From the NCBI GenBank assembly GCA_020081605.1, contig JAHREC010000029.1, positions 295,060 through 359,059 of the forward strand: 64,000 nt of DNA. Reading direction: 5' to 3'. Below are positions 43,517 through 55,450 of this stretch, in pieces. The translations under genes and the position numbers were made by a program. How positions within the stretch are numbered: position 1 is the first letter of the stretch; each line of letters begins with the position of its first letter. Under the pieces are notes generated by a model that made no database searches, had not been told where the DNA came from, and saw only the letters and a list, made by a program, of their open reading frames with translations. The DNA comes from Albifimbria verrucaria (lineage: Eukaryota; Ascomycota; Sordariomycetes; Hypocreales; Stachybotryaceae).

Positions 43517-45482
43517 GTTCACCCTCTGACCATTGCTCGGCTCTCACTGGTGAGAAGCGCACCTGGGTCGAAGAAGGTGCTGGCAGGAATTTACGAGCTA
43601 GGCAAGCTACGTTGAAAAAGCCTGTCAACCCCACCTCACCTCACCTCACGAACCCATGTGGGGTTCTGTAGACTGGATGATTAGCTAATAAATTACTACA
43701 TTCAACTAGCGCCTCCATACCATGCATCGACATAGTATCGATTTTCCATCGTAGCCATCCGTGACCTTATAGGGACAGAATATCCTAGATGTGATGATAT
43801 TGATGCAGGATACCAGCACAGGGCAACTGGGTTGATTGAAAACTTGACATCTACATAAGCATAAGAGCCTAACTAAGATTTGATTTGCTATATAATGTAA
43901 GTAGATTATTCCAACAGTTACAAATTGACTCTCATCATTGTTTATTGTGGTTAACAATAGCAAGGCTTTTCTCATCCTTCAGTTACAGGGACAGACATAA
44001 CTGTGTGCTTAAAATCTCTTACAATCCATTTAAAATAAAACCAAAAACGAGATACCCCGTACCATAAGTTGTGGTGATCTGGCAAGAGAGTTTAGAGAAC
44101 CCGGATTTAACAGTCAGTACGAAAATAGCCTCTTGAGCAAGAAGTGGACAGCGTGCTAGGCCCAGCTACATTGCTGTTGCTTGTAGTCGGCTATCAATGA
44201 AAGCATCGGCTTGGGTATCACCTTTGATAAAAGTAGAGCTGAACAAGCTGCTCATGACATACAAAGACCAAATATCGAGCCTACAGAAGCTATGGGCAGC
44301 TATGGATAGAGTTCCGAGCACATGCCGTACGAACTGTGGCCTGTACCGCCGTCTCGTTGAATTGAAGAAAGATGATTGTGAGGGACAGAAAATGTGGCCC
44401 TATGACCAGCTTCAAATCTGTCTAGTATCGCATAATAAATTCAGGGCCTCTTGAGGTAGTTATCTGGCGGACTAACTGGCTGAATAAAGGTCAAATAGAT
44501 AGCTTAGAAAGAGAATCCCCTACGTTTATGTTCATCACTATGTACAACGATAACGAAATTATGATATGCATAAAGCGGCGGACATGAACACAACGCCATT
44601 TATAACCAATCGAGATCTCTTATGACGAGTTGGCCCAAGAGATAACTACACTGCCTATGTCTGTTGACTATAACAGCTGCATGAATCCTAGGGATATCGA
44701 AGATCATCTATAATCAAATCCACATGCAGAACGCCGACAATGTAGGGGCCCAATCCGGGCTCTTCCATAGGACTTTTCCCTCAAGACAGCCATTCCTATT
44801 AGCTTCAGTCTGCAAACGAAAGAAAATAATACTGGCACCTTGTAGGGCCATCACACAATAGCAGGAAGTTCTTTCTATTGCATTATATGGAAGATTTTGG
44901 CTAATTTACATCTGGAAGCTGGTTCTACGAAAATTTCTTGAGCTAAAGATGAATTTATGCCCATGTCATAATGTGAATGAACCAATGAATATGAAGAGGG
45001 GCCCTTGCACGGCCCTTGGCTGATAATCTTTTCACAGATACCAGAGGCTAGCAAGAAGTCATGAAGCTTCAAGGCCCGCGTGGTGAGGAGCCATGGTTGA
45101 TTTATGTTGCGGTATCTTTATTGCAATGACCTCTTCCGCACAATTATGGTGGTGGAAAACAGAATCGAATGCATACCTGTTCTTTGAAAAATCTCAAGAG
45201 TTCTTTACGAGACATTCTGCGAAGCTGTCACGCACCGATCATAATGATTAGAAATCAGCCTTGCCAGGTCGTCACCTCGTAATTGTGGCGCAGGCTGAAA
45301 ATGCAAGCAGACCAAGACCCACACTTCAGCTAGTGGAACATGCTTCTAGAAAATTTCTCTACACTCATCGATCTGCTTGCGGGCTAAGGGTCCGCTCTGC
45401 CTTAGTGAAACGCGATTAAACATCAATCTCACAATCCTTTTCGGCTGTCTGTAACGCCTGGTAGAACCTACTTCTTCTCACG
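43517..45482. other. No supported gene
   Basis: A short 'cctca' repeat occurs near 43630-43648. An 85-codon frame at 44197-44454 looks mildly protein-like (LMTYKDQISSLQKLWAAMDR) but has no family. Otherwise short frames only. Confidence 0.4.
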
Positions 45483-46327
45483 ATGGGCCTCATCAGAAAA
45501 CCAAAGATTACCCAAAAATGTAAAGATTTAGCCGTTAGACGTGACCCAGAACCTATTCCACAGGGTCCAAAATCAGAACAGTTCACGCTCTTTCCCAACC
45601 TGCCCCTGAAGTCAGAAGCAAAATCTGGTCTTTCGCATCGGCAGGGGTCTTGATGGATCAGGGATCTTGCGTATTACTACCGGATCATTATCAGAAACGA
45701 GAACAGCTGCCCATGGTGCGCTTCGAAGCCCGGTCACTCCTAAACGCAAGTAAAGAAGCACGGGTAATTGCTCTTAGGGAAGCAAAACTGCTTCCTTTCA
45801 ACACTGCTTTCGACATTTTATACATGGAGCATCTGACGTTGAAAAATTTCCGAGCCTCACTTCATGACAACGACGAGATCCCGGAATGGATATTGCAAAT
45901 CGAACACATAGCTGTCCCATTCGGTGATGCCGCCCTCTCCGAATGGCTACCACATCTTCTTTCACGCTTTCCAGAACTCAGGCATATCTCAATTGTCTTC
46001 TCAAGACTCAGCGGTCCATTATGGCCCGAAGATTCATGGGTCCGACTTACTCTGTGGCAAAGGGAGCACCCATCAATCCCATCACTTACATGGAAAGAAG
46101 GAAAGAAGATCAAATTCCCATTGAAAACTATGAGCCAGTTTTTCCCCAATAAATACATAAGAGATGGGCAGCATCGGAAACTACCAATGGTCAGCTCTAT
46201 CTCAGCCTATGAGTATACGCGATGCGCGGAGGAAGATTTCAACAGAGCCAAGGAATCAGAGTCACACCACATTCCTCGAATAAGATCCCGGTATATAGGA
46301 TTTTCGATGAGATATTTTGAGGATTAA
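45483..46327 (+). CDS. 2EXR-domain protein (copy B, fuller copy)
   Basis: 2EXR proteins are abundant in fungi and of unknown function. From the ATG at 45483 the frame reads through SEQFTLFPNLP; one missing C in the run at 45603-45606 then shifts to a frame that continues EVRSKIWSFASAG, so the intended text matches the 2EXR hallmark FP-LPPE-R-KIW. It runs on through ARSLLNASKEARVIALRE, the second hallmark, to a TAA at 46327, about 281 residues in all. A nearly identical block (45724-46339) is duplicated at 7432-8046. The protein has no membrane segments or signal peptide. It is probably expressed if the missing C is an assembly error. Confidence 0.75.
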
Positions 46328-46339
46328 GGACTTCAGAGG
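45724..46339 (+). repeat. Recent segmental duplication, copy B (pairs with 7432-8046)
   Basis: 616 bases, same orientation, differing from 7432-8046 by one substitution and one base of a G run. Edges are sharp: identity starts at 'cgaagccc' and ends at 'cttcagagg'. No target-site duplication or terminal repeat is visible at either edge. Confidence 0.9.
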
Positions 46340-47702
46340 GATAGACCCTAGTGAAAATGTAAATAATCCATTCAGTAGAACAAAATGAGATGGCTTCTTG
46401 GATGTCAAAGAGCTCGGTATTCCATAATTCATAGATCCAATTACTGAGTTCTATACCTAGAGACTCAAGGTACAGTCGCAAGATAATAAAGGTGCATGCA
46501 ATCGCTGTGAACAGTGGTCAAGTGATCTACATGAACATAGAGTTGCTGAGCACATTGTTCATGTTCAGTGTCATCGGGTGCATGCCCAAAACCAAACCTT
46601 TAGACTTTGCGGTTGCATTGGCCGCAGGAGTCATCGTACATGCAATGGAGAGTGTCACCCAACAAGGGTCAAACTCAATAAGGTGCCATGTATTGTCAAG
46701 CTTCTCATAAACTTTGCTCGGGGTATCAAGGTTGCATTTCGCGGTACAAGAGCTCGCAGAGCCTGCTTTTGAAGATGTGTTTCTTCAACGCCCAAACCGG
46801 CGAGAAAATAAATACACATGCAGTCGACCTTATCAAGAACCAAGAGTAAGATGAGCCGGAACATCTCCGTAAAGAGGCAACAAGACCAGTGCTATCCTTA
46901 GATACATAATCAGGTTTATTTAATTCGCAGTAGTAATTTTAATAATTGTTGTCAATTTATAGATTATTGCTAGGACTTCATATAAAGCTATTCCAATAGT
47001 TGTGTATTATTAATGAGTAATAGTCTTCTCATTAATAAATAAAAAGAAATATTAATTCACATATGTGTAATTCTTCAATAATTAACCAAAATAAACTTAA
47101 ATTAATCTAATTTTCATTTCATTAAATATTTTCATTGTAAATTTCAATGATATAGTGGGGTTCAGGTTCACCGTCCGCCAGCCTAAACTTTAGTTCATTC
47201 TAAAATGGTCCATTTTTAAGCACGTGTGGCGCAAGCACAGTGTGTGACTTGCTTCCGGAGGTCTCTTGAGTCCCATCTTTTAACAGCCAGCTTTTAATGC
47301 TTCAGGTATAAAATAGATATGATGACTTAGCCTTGGGAAGCAAATAGTAAGTGGGGTTTTACTCAATGCAATAGTACATTTTAACCTAATCTTCCAAGCA
47401 AGTGCAGTGACCGCAAGTTCAAATGATGGTACTGTTTCCTACCTGCTTGTAAGGAACATGATACGTAGGCTGTATTCTCTAGAATTTTCTGTAGTGCTGC
47501 CAGTCGAGAAGGATGAACTTCGTGGCTAACGGCTCAGCTTGGTTCATCAGAATATTTTAGAATGTGAGATCAATGCATATTATCAGGAGCTCCCCTATGA
47601 CCCTCCAAAACAGAGTTATTATATTACTGTAAAATATTATTTTCTATTAATCTTTGGAAGACGTTATTGATTTATACATTCGCTATAAAATAGTTTAAAT
47701 TA
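46340..47702. other. AT-rich stretch, no supported gene
   Basis: Strongly A/T-rich at 46900-47150 and 47560-47700, typical of RIP-affected or intergenic DNA. Short frames at 46492-46864 have no motif. 3' flank of the minus-strand NLR gene. Confidence 0.5.
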
Positions 47703-50700
47703 CTATAGTTTATTCGCGTCTATACAGATAAAGGTGACTCTTCCAGATGGAGACCCAATTACCACTCTGCATTCTGAGATAGCTAGACTGTCTGGGAAGG
47801 TTGGTCGGAAGTTCACTGGCAACCATAGTGTCTTGTGCCCGCTCCACGTAATCCAACAGCCATCTTCATCCAGCCCGCATCCTGGTAGTGTAGGTTTATT
47901 AACATCTAAAGGTAGGTTGGGTTGTAGCCGTGACAAGTGGGTGCTCTCTATCATCAGAATCCCTGTATCTGTAAGTAGATGGGAGCCGTCAGGAGTAAAC
48001 AATAACCGAGACGTCGGTCCAGTGTTGAAGATTTGTAGGCATTGGCCAGTCGCCGCATCCCAGAGCCGAATAGTTTTATCACCCGAGGCCGATGCAAGAT
48101 GCTGACCATCCGGTGAGTACACCACCGAGTATACCCCGCTGCTATGGCCCTCCAGCGTCTGTAGACATGAATCCCAGTTCTACTCTAAAGTTCCAGGGAT
48201 AGATAACCAAGCCCATTGACTCTTCAGGAACACATTTCGTATAGGGCTTTTGAGTGGTAAGACGGCAATAAGAGCGTAGATCTGAAGCGGGTAAGATTCA
48301 ATGGTCGACAGATAGGTAAGGCTAAACCAGATAGCATCACCAAGTAGTATTAACCCTTCTTCATTTTCCTGGGTCTTATATAGAAATGAGTATCTTTTGC
48401 TATTTAATTAAGATAGACAGAACGCACCCGTAAAACAGAACGCAATGTTCGTAGAACTCCAAGGCTGCCTGAGGCCCGCCTCAATAGACTCAATGCTTCC
48501 ATCCACTGTAGTAGGTGGCTGGAAAGGAATAGGTAAAGTTCATTATTCGAGATGTGTATGTCTCCTTTCCTTATGTGATCGACCCAGTAAAGACATGCAT
48601 ATTCAAGCTCCGGCTGAATATGGTTAGTTACTTTTGCTGATCGATATCGGATCGAGCAATCCCTGGTGCGCGCAAATCGCATATGTCCCGGCGAAGGTTT
48701 GCCTTCATGACGTGGAGGCAATGGAACACTATATCTTGGTGCATTTGCTTCTCGTCTATCCAAAGCGGTGTTTTATTCCGTGTCTCAGGATCAACTAAGA
48801 AATCCCGAAAAGATAGATGAAATAGGCGTACGGGATCCTTTGATGAAATAGGAACCTGAAAAACTGAATGAAGCATCTTCAGTTGATCGACAATGATGAC
48901 TTGTGGGATATTGAGCAATCCCTCTAAAGCCGAGCTCGAAAGAGGGCTCTCAAGTGTAATAATAATGCCGATAAGCTTTCGAAGCTGCTGAACGACTTCA
49001 TCTCTCTTTCGTTCAGATTGAATACCGACGATTTGTCGATTCAATATTGGTAAGTACGTCGCATCGAAGCCAGAAGTTGCACTCTTGCCTTTGTACGCTA
49101 GGATTTCCTCGAGAAGCTTATCAGGGTGGCCGTGACTGGGCTCGGAGATAAATCGGCAAGCAGTTGCGGCCGAGATGAAAAGTGGCTTTGCGAGGTTAAC
49201 CAAAGCCTTAATCCTCAACTCGCCCGGCCAGTCCGGAGGTAGACAGGTTTGCATCATTGTAAGGTTATAATCATCACTTATCGATCGGAACTCGTGTTCT
49301 AGAAATGTCGAGATATCATGTTCGATAGTTTCGGGTTTGATTTCATGAAGAATAAAATCTTGGTAGGTGCCTTGTGCCTGTGCGAAACCAAGACGGATCG
49401 GCCAATCTGGCCTACTTGTCACAAAGACTTTCAGCCAAGGTATGCGTTGAGACTGTATACGCGCAAAGAGGTGAACGATGGTTCTGATCTTGTCATCGTC
49501 TTCGCATTCGTCCAGCGCATCCACAATGATGACGAATGGACTCGACAGAGTGATCTTCGACAAGGGCTCAAAAATCAACTTCTGGAACTGCTCTTGGATG
49601 GCTGAGCCCAATATAGTTGAGTCTGTTTCGATTGTCTTCACAAGGGTTGGTACCATCCTCGGCTCTTTATCTGCCAGCTGGCGGGCTATCGTCGTCATAA
49701 ACTTGGAAGCATTTCCACGATCAGCCTCTCCTCTCTTGAAGAAGAAGCTGGCACCGAGGCGATTCGTCCTAGACAGCGAGCGAGCGATGGTTCGTGATAT
49801 GGTGGACTTTCCCGTTCCAGCCATACCATTCAACCAAAACAGTGCTTTAGCGCTAGGATCGTGAATCCATGCCGATACCTGGTTGAGGAGCTCCACCCGC
49901 GTATCTTCAAGACAAGTCGGATTATATTCTTTGGCGTCTGAGTTGAATGATGCACCATCGGCAACCTGCAGTTTATCAAGCAGAGATTTCTGATTGGCAT
50001 TAAGTACAACAAAACTAAGAGACGGCGTGTCAAGATGACTGTATGTATTGTGTAGAAATCGTTCATAGATCTTACCTAATATTGTCTAATTCTTGCTTCA
50101 CTTTGGATACATCTTGGCCGACTTTGATCTGTTAGCGATTGACTGTAGAGCAAAACTGCATCTCGGGAGACTAACTTAATCTAAGCATCTCAACTGCCCC
50201 ACCTGTCGCTTGCAGTTGTTTGGACTCAACATAGCCAAGCAATTCCTTCGCATACGCCGCTGCTGTAGCAGAAGCATATTGTTGCCACCGATCATTCTTA
50301 TGCGAATCAGCATAATCACATATCCCTCTGATCACAATGCATGGAAAATGATTCATTAGGCCAGCAGCCTCCATCTCGACACAAAGACATCCACCTATCT
50401 CTTCCACAAGCTGGTCACGAGCGGTCGCGTCTTTGATAAGCGCATTTCCCGACGCTATAATTCCATAGTGGATCTCTGGAGAAGTGTCCTCCCGTGGAGT
50501 ACATTCCACCTCCCATGACTTATCGCACTTGTCACATGAACCCCCAGAATGGCTATAGCTCGATTGAAAGAGTCGATCATTTTCAAATCCTTGATGTACA
50601 AAGCCTGCGGAGTTAGGTCTTACCCTTTTCATCACGGGGTTAGCATCCCACATAACTTGTAAGAGGTCAGGGATTTTGGAAGCTGCTATAAGGTGCTCCG

Positions 50701-51182
50701 CCTGCAGATTCGATACAGCGTGGAGGAGCACCGAAGGAGGCGTGTTCAGAGAACCCGTACGTGCCCACACATGTCCCAGCTTCGCTTTCCCACGATCATA
50801 CTGTACAACCCCCGGTTGTCCTGTCCGGTTGACTGACAACAACATCTCCAAGTCGAATGTCCTGAGGAGTAGGTCGTGCGATGCCACCACCTATTCCTAC
50901 AAGCAGCCCAATCTTGATATGAGGTAAGGACGATAGGACATTCGAAGCTGTAGTTGCTGCAGACGTTATTCCGTACGAGCCGGCAGGAAGCGATGCAATA
51001 ACAATGTTGTGGTTGCCCATTCGCCCCCAGGTATAGGAATTCGTATCTGAGTAATGTTGCTCGAAGTCTTGGGGCGGGTCATGGCGGTCGTCGAGCAGAG
51101 CAGTTGCTGCTGCACGCTCGATAGGAAGAGCAGCAATCCATGCAATCGTATAGCAATCAGGGCTATCGAGTCTAAGTCTCAT
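47703..51182 (-). CDS. Pfs-NACHT-WD40 NOD-like receptor
   Basis: Fungal NLRs of this layout control non-self recognition and incompatibility. From the ATG at 51182 the Pfs/nucleoside-phosphorylase-like domain reads YTIAWIAALPIERAAATAL, GLLVGIGGGIARP, LGDVVVSQP and EMEAAGLMNHFPCIVIRGIC-DYADSHKN to an exon end near 50176. Exons 50121-50076 and 50014 onward (introns GTTAGT...AAAG and GTAAGA...TTAG) give the linker ADGASFNSDAKEYNPTCLED and the NACHT NTPase: P-loop GMAGTGKST, Walker B VIIVDALDEC, then the usual helical end. The C-terminus retains LQTLEGHSSGVYSVVYSPDG and one to two WD40 units ending DANKL at 47703. One-base shifts occur at a C run (50809-50813) and a T run (48632-48635), and a TAG lies near 48177. 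With so few WD40 units the ligand-binding end looks contracted. Confidence 0.85.
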
Positions 51183-52014
51183 TATAGAAAAGTTGCATTC
51201 CCGAGTCTGCAAAATCTATCCAGTATGCTCGATCTCAGGAAAGAATAAGGTTCGGTATTGTAGAAGATTCGAGAGCATTCTCACATTCTAGGCTGCAAAA
51301 CGCGGGGTAAGCACACACAACCTGCTGCAGTTGAATAAGGCAGCCGTTGCACCCAGATCGAAGGACATTAGGAAGGAGGCATCAAAACACGATGCAGAGT
51401 ACAGTGGAGTATAATTCCTCCCATTCAGATATCTTGAAGACAGCATGTATCGGAGAAGACAGGAGGCTACGATCCTAATTACGTACCTTCTACGGTCACT
51501 CATAACTTGTGTACGCTCTAATTACCAAATCAAAGCGGCCCTTTGGGCAATATCCTTGATCGAGCATCATGAAGAGTGGGGTGACTTTCTTATGCTGCTC
51601 AGGCGTTAATCATGGGACCATGGGGGAACAAAGCACTTTTGGGTCGAATCTGAAGGGTTATGTACGAGGCAGAAGTGGCTGCCACTTTCAGATAGCTGAC
51701 AAATGTTCGTATCTGAGGCATCAAATTCACTGTTAATGCTCCAATATCCAAGGTACTTCGAGAGGCGGAACTAAAAATGGGCCAGTTTAGAAAGAGGTAA
51801 AGTTCAGATTGGTGGACGGTGAATCTGAACCTCACTGTAGGTTCCTAATTATTCCTGTATATATTAATTAACAGATCTCATATATATATATACAATATAG
51901 CTTTAATTAAAATCAATTCCCTTTATTTACTAGACATTTGCTAGGTGATTCGAATGTGTGCCCTGAGTATTCTTATTCTGAACATATACAAATGAATTAC
52001 TGTCCATGCCCTTG
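51183..52014. other. No supported gene; AT-rich tract
   Basis: Upstream flank of the NLR gene, presumably its promoter. 51840-51930 is AT-rich with a 'tatatata' run. Short frames only. Confidence 0.45.
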
Positions 52015-52433
52015 CTACTCAACCGTGGCTGCTTCACTGTTTCCTAGTATCCCCCCACGTTCTATCACCTCACTCAGATGAGAACATGAGATCGGATCGA
52101 ATTTTTGTGGCACCACTCGGGATTGGGACGAATCTGCATGTATCTGGTCGTTTAAATCGGTTGATCTTTGTGTATGGGAATTTAGTTGGAACCATTTGTT
52201 GCCTGACCTGCTAGGGAAGACTCGTTGACACATGACACTCTCTTTCCATGGTGGCTCATATGCGGAAATATGGCGATCCGACGGTGGTCTTCCCTGTCTC
52301 TTGGTTTGGTCCATTGATGCTCGTCAGAACAATGTTTCTGTATCCTTTGAACGCGGCGAACAATATGACCACAAGCACGACACTCTAACCCATAACTGCA
52401 CCGATTGGTCTCTTGATCGAAGTTCCTGCCCAA
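52015..52433 (-). CDS. OrsD-like zinc-finger (DUF3505-type) protein, frame-disrupted
   Basis: The minus strand reads LECRACGHIVRRVQRIQKHC followed by SDEHQW, the C-x2-C...H-x5-H-like finger of the OrsD/F9775 cluster protein D family; these proteins are common in fungi and of unclear role. The frame then needs one more A in the run at 52305-52307 to continue TKRQGRPPSDRH, WKESVMCQRVFPSRSGNKWF and a tail ending at 52015. Family proteins are several times longer, so this is an N-terminal fragment or a short relative. The N-terminal start was not defined. Confidence 0.6.
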
Positions 52434-52877
52434 AAGTTACAACATGCGAGTCTTCTTCAACTTATCGCCGGCAGCATCCCTTCATTTCTTCTGAGACTGG
52501 GTTGCAATCCCATTGAGTCGCTATTAAAATAACTCTGACTGCGATAACCCAAGTCTTAACTCATTGTGCTTTCCCACCTGCTTCTGAATTATGCTCCTCC
52601 GCTTATAAATAGTGTATTTCACCAATAAATAAGCGAGGCATCGCCATCATCCCGGACAATTTCAGCATTAAATATATGATCTAGATACACACTGGCTGTC
52701 ATAGTAAAATTATCAAGATAAGCAGCCAATAAAGTGACATATCATAATTCAACCACTTGGTAAGAGGTTATATAAGCTAATTACCACACAATTTATTGCA
52801 CCTTTGCTTTTTATGCTAAATTTTCATATATGTCATATACTGAAGAATTCTTCCGCAATTACTCCTTCATCTTGAAA
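52434..52877. other. No supported gene
   Basis: A/T-rich intergenic sequence between the minus-strand OrsD-like frame and the plus-strand Zn2Cys6 gene; divergent promoters would fit here. Confidence 0.45.
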
Positions 52878-53744
52878 ATGCAGAAAGCGAGAACAGGTAC
52901 TACTCACCGACGTGCCAGGGCGTATGTAGACGGCAATTCCTGTTTGCCATAGTCTAGATTCATGGGGCGGATACTAACCCAGTGTCGATAGATGCGACTC
53001 CTGTCGGCGCAACAAGGAGAGGTGCCAAGGAGGCGAACCGTGCCGGCGATGCGCCCGACTGGAACAGGAATGCGTGTTCATTGATCGAAATGGCCGCTAC
53101 ACCAAGACAGAAATGGCGAAGCGTATATCTCAACTGGAAGCACAGCTGAAACGTCTCGAGGGCAGGACCAGACTGAATTCGGACAATCCAACCGATTTGG
53201 TGAATGGTGATCAGACCGCAGGGAATGATGAGGAGTCTTGGAGGTTCCGTCTCGATCACCAGCTCGCTTCAGCATCAATGAAGCTAGCTCCCAGTCGCCT
53301 ATAAACATTGACACCAGTGAGTATATACGCTACTATCAACTGTAAAATGAAATACGCTAAGTTAATGTGAAATATCTTATAGATATAATCGATGCCCAAA
53401 CGGTTGCCACGGAGTTGAAGAACAAGCTCTTGAAATCCTGCAAAACTAGTATCATGATCATCAATGGCTTACCAACGCCGGAACAGAGGCATAAGGCTAG
53501 GATCGGCGGCCAGCTTATCCACACACTAAACCAGTCGCAAGATCTCACAGAAATCGGTAGAGCATTAGGGACACACGACGAAACTCCAGAAGAAACTGAT
53601 ACGGTTGCTTATATAAAGGACCTCGAGATCCTCGCTCAAGTATCTGCCCTCGACCTAATAAACATATCGGGTAGCATTCACACCAATATAGCGGTCGAGT
53701 CCCCAGTCAAGATATCAACTCGGGTGAGGATGTCTTGTCTATGA
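52878..53744 (+). CDS. Zn2Cys6 transcription factor, frame-disrupted
   Basis: A short exon 1 (52878-52896) and an intron 52897-52991 (GTACTA...GATAG) lead to CDSCRRNKERCQGGEPC and RRCARLEQECVFIDRNGRY, a full binuclear zinc cluster at the N-terminus, followed by the coiled coil KRISQLEAQLKRLEG. Exon 1 joins in frame only if one A is added to the AAA run at 52884-52886. A second shift near 53268 leads into SSQSPINIDTS, and an intron 53311-53382 (GTGAGT...TATAG) leads to IIDAQTVATELKNKLLKSC, KARIGGQLIHTLNQSQDL and DTVAYIKDLEILAQVSAL, ending 53744. Short regulator with no fungal_trans domain seen. Confidence 0.65.
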
Positions 53745-54141
53745 TACTGAACCTCTAACTTGGAAGACAAAGCTAATGAGCAGCAACTAGCAAATGCCGA
53801 GACCTAGGAGATGGGTGCCATAGCAACTTCTATTTGGAACAATCGATGAATTCTACTCAATAGGTCTGTTATATATACCGAGTATAGGCAAACCGCTTCC
53901 GTCTTCGGTTGGAGACTAAAACAATTGGGTTGATTAGCATCGGACTGCTGATATCGGATGACTGACAGTCCCAGAGCTCCATAGCGTCTCATACTATGAT
54001 TGGTTTACGCTCTTAGACTTGCTCTAAGACGGTGCTCATGTGAAAGGCCTATATGTTAAAATCTTCATTCCATTCCTACTTATCATATGGTATCTACAAC
54101 CTACCTCTCGGGGAGCATACGAGTCCTCTTGCTATTTTTAG
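53745..54141. other. No supported gene
   Basis: Short frames only. Separates the Zn2Cys6 gene from the convergent TPR gene. Confidence 0.5.
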
Positions 54142-54957
54142 CTAACACCTCCAAGGCAACACACTAGCGTTGGGAACACCGAGCTCGGATTCCCACCCAG
54201 CTAATGTTGCAGCATTATTCCTATATGCTGGATGTGCTACACCGGCCTTAACTGCCTGTCCCTTGATGCATCGGCTCATCAAGTTTATAGCTTCTGCATA
54301 TCGATCTTGGCTCCAGTAAGTAAATGCGAGGTTGGCCATACTAGTGAGCGTATGAGGATGATCGGCCCCGAGCTTTGTCTGAGAGGTTTCCATCACTTGC
54401 ACCTCCAGCTTCTCCGCCTCTCCCCACCGGCCTTGGTTACTGTACATCAATGACAGGTTAGACATACTGGTGAGCGTATCCGGGTGATCAGCCCCGAGCT
54501 TCGTCTTGCGAGTTTCTACCACTTGCAACAACAGCTTCTGCGCCTCCTCCCATCGGCCTTGGTTCATATATGTCGATGCCAGGTTGGCCATACTTGTCAG
54601 GATGTTAGGATGGTCTGCTCCAAGCTTTATCTTGCTTACCTCCATCACCTGTACCTCAATCTTCTCTGCTTCGTCCCATCGGCCTTGGTTCCAAAATGTT
54701 GAAGCAAGATTGGCCATGCTTGTTAGCGTAGCAGGATGTTCTTCTCCAAGCTTTGTCTTGCGCGCCTCGATCACCTCTATCTCAAGCTTTTCTGCCTCCT
54801 CCCATCGGCCCTGACTCATACATGTCGATGCTAGGTTGGCCATACTTGTCAGGGTGTCGTTGTGGTCTGCTCCAAGCTTTATCTTACAACCTTCCCATAC
54901 TTGAAACGACGAACCCTTGGTCTCTTTTTGTTGATCTGACTCCGGATATGTCGGCAT
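54142..54957 (-). CDS. Tetratricopeptide (kinesin-light-chain type) repeat protein
   Basis: A single uninterrupted frame of 271 residues from ATG at 54957. Five repeats of 42 residues follow one another with the consensus GADHP-TLTSMANLAS-Y-NQGRW-EAEKLEVQV, the TPR_10/TPR_12 pattern typical of the C-terminal sensor region of fungal NLR and Pfs-NB-ARC proteins. The repeats are very similar in DNA (126-base period), which suggests recent unequal exchange. Expected partner domains (NB-ARC or NACHT, and an N-terminal effector) are not fused to it; an orphan Pfs domain lies 0.9 kb away in the opposite direction. It may be a free TPR protein or the cut-off end of an NLR. Confidence 0.85.
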   Translation of the reverse strand: MPTYPESDQQKETKGSSFQVWEGCKIKLGADHNDTLTSMANLASTCMSQGRWEEAEKLEIEVIEARKTKLGEEHPATLTSMANLASTFWNQGRWDEAEKIEVQVMEVSKIKLGADHPNILTSMANLASTYMNQGRWEEAQKLLLQVVETRKTKLGADHPDTLTSMSNLSLMYSNQGRWGEAEKLEVQVMETSQTKLGADHPHTLTSMANLAFTYWSQDRYAEAINLMSRCIKGQAVKAGVAHPAYRNNAATLAGWESELGVPNASVLPWRC

Positions 54958-55450
54958 TTTCTCAGCGGTTCGTTTTATTATTTTAAATGGGGTTTTCTTT
55001 GCTTCCCCACCAGCTCATCCAGATTATTCTAAATATCAAGACAATCCAATACTTAAGAACGTCCAACAATATGAACCGTGAATAGTGCTAAAAATTAAGC
55101 ATTTGTAGGATGTGCTGCTGAACTCCTTTGAATATTATACTGCTGAGCTACAAAACGGGAACGCGGCAGGTAAGATTATTGATAATAAAGATTGGTAAGA
55201 TATGTGGTATGAGCCGGTTCTGTCAGCTGAATCTCGTACGTTGAAAAGATCTTCCAGTCCGAGCCACACGCCATTAACCCGCTCGATGCAGTCCACATGC
55301 GGTCGGAGAGGCTCGAGGCTAAGGTCCTGATGAATCTTGCCTCGTGTGGGACCGCCTGTCACATGGAGCAGGCAAGATATTCGCGGGCCTGTCTTTGTTG
55401 ATAGGTCCTATTCTCTTAGAAGCAGGCTAAACTCTCTGGACCTATTGAGG
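54958..55450. other. Intergenic region between divergent TPR and coiled-coil genes
   Basis: About 490 bases; a 75-codon minus-strand frame (55135-55362; DLSLEPLRPHVDCIERVNGVW) is mildly protein-like but unsupported. A shared promoter for the two divergent frames is possible. Confidence 0.4.

Noticed and set aside
47734..48105. Plus-strand 123-codon frame
   Set aside because: Antisense of the WD40 end of the NLR gene.
54484..54986. Plus-strand frames rich in repeated leucine and serine words
   Set aside because: Antisense translation of the TPR repeats; the repetition comes from the TPR units.
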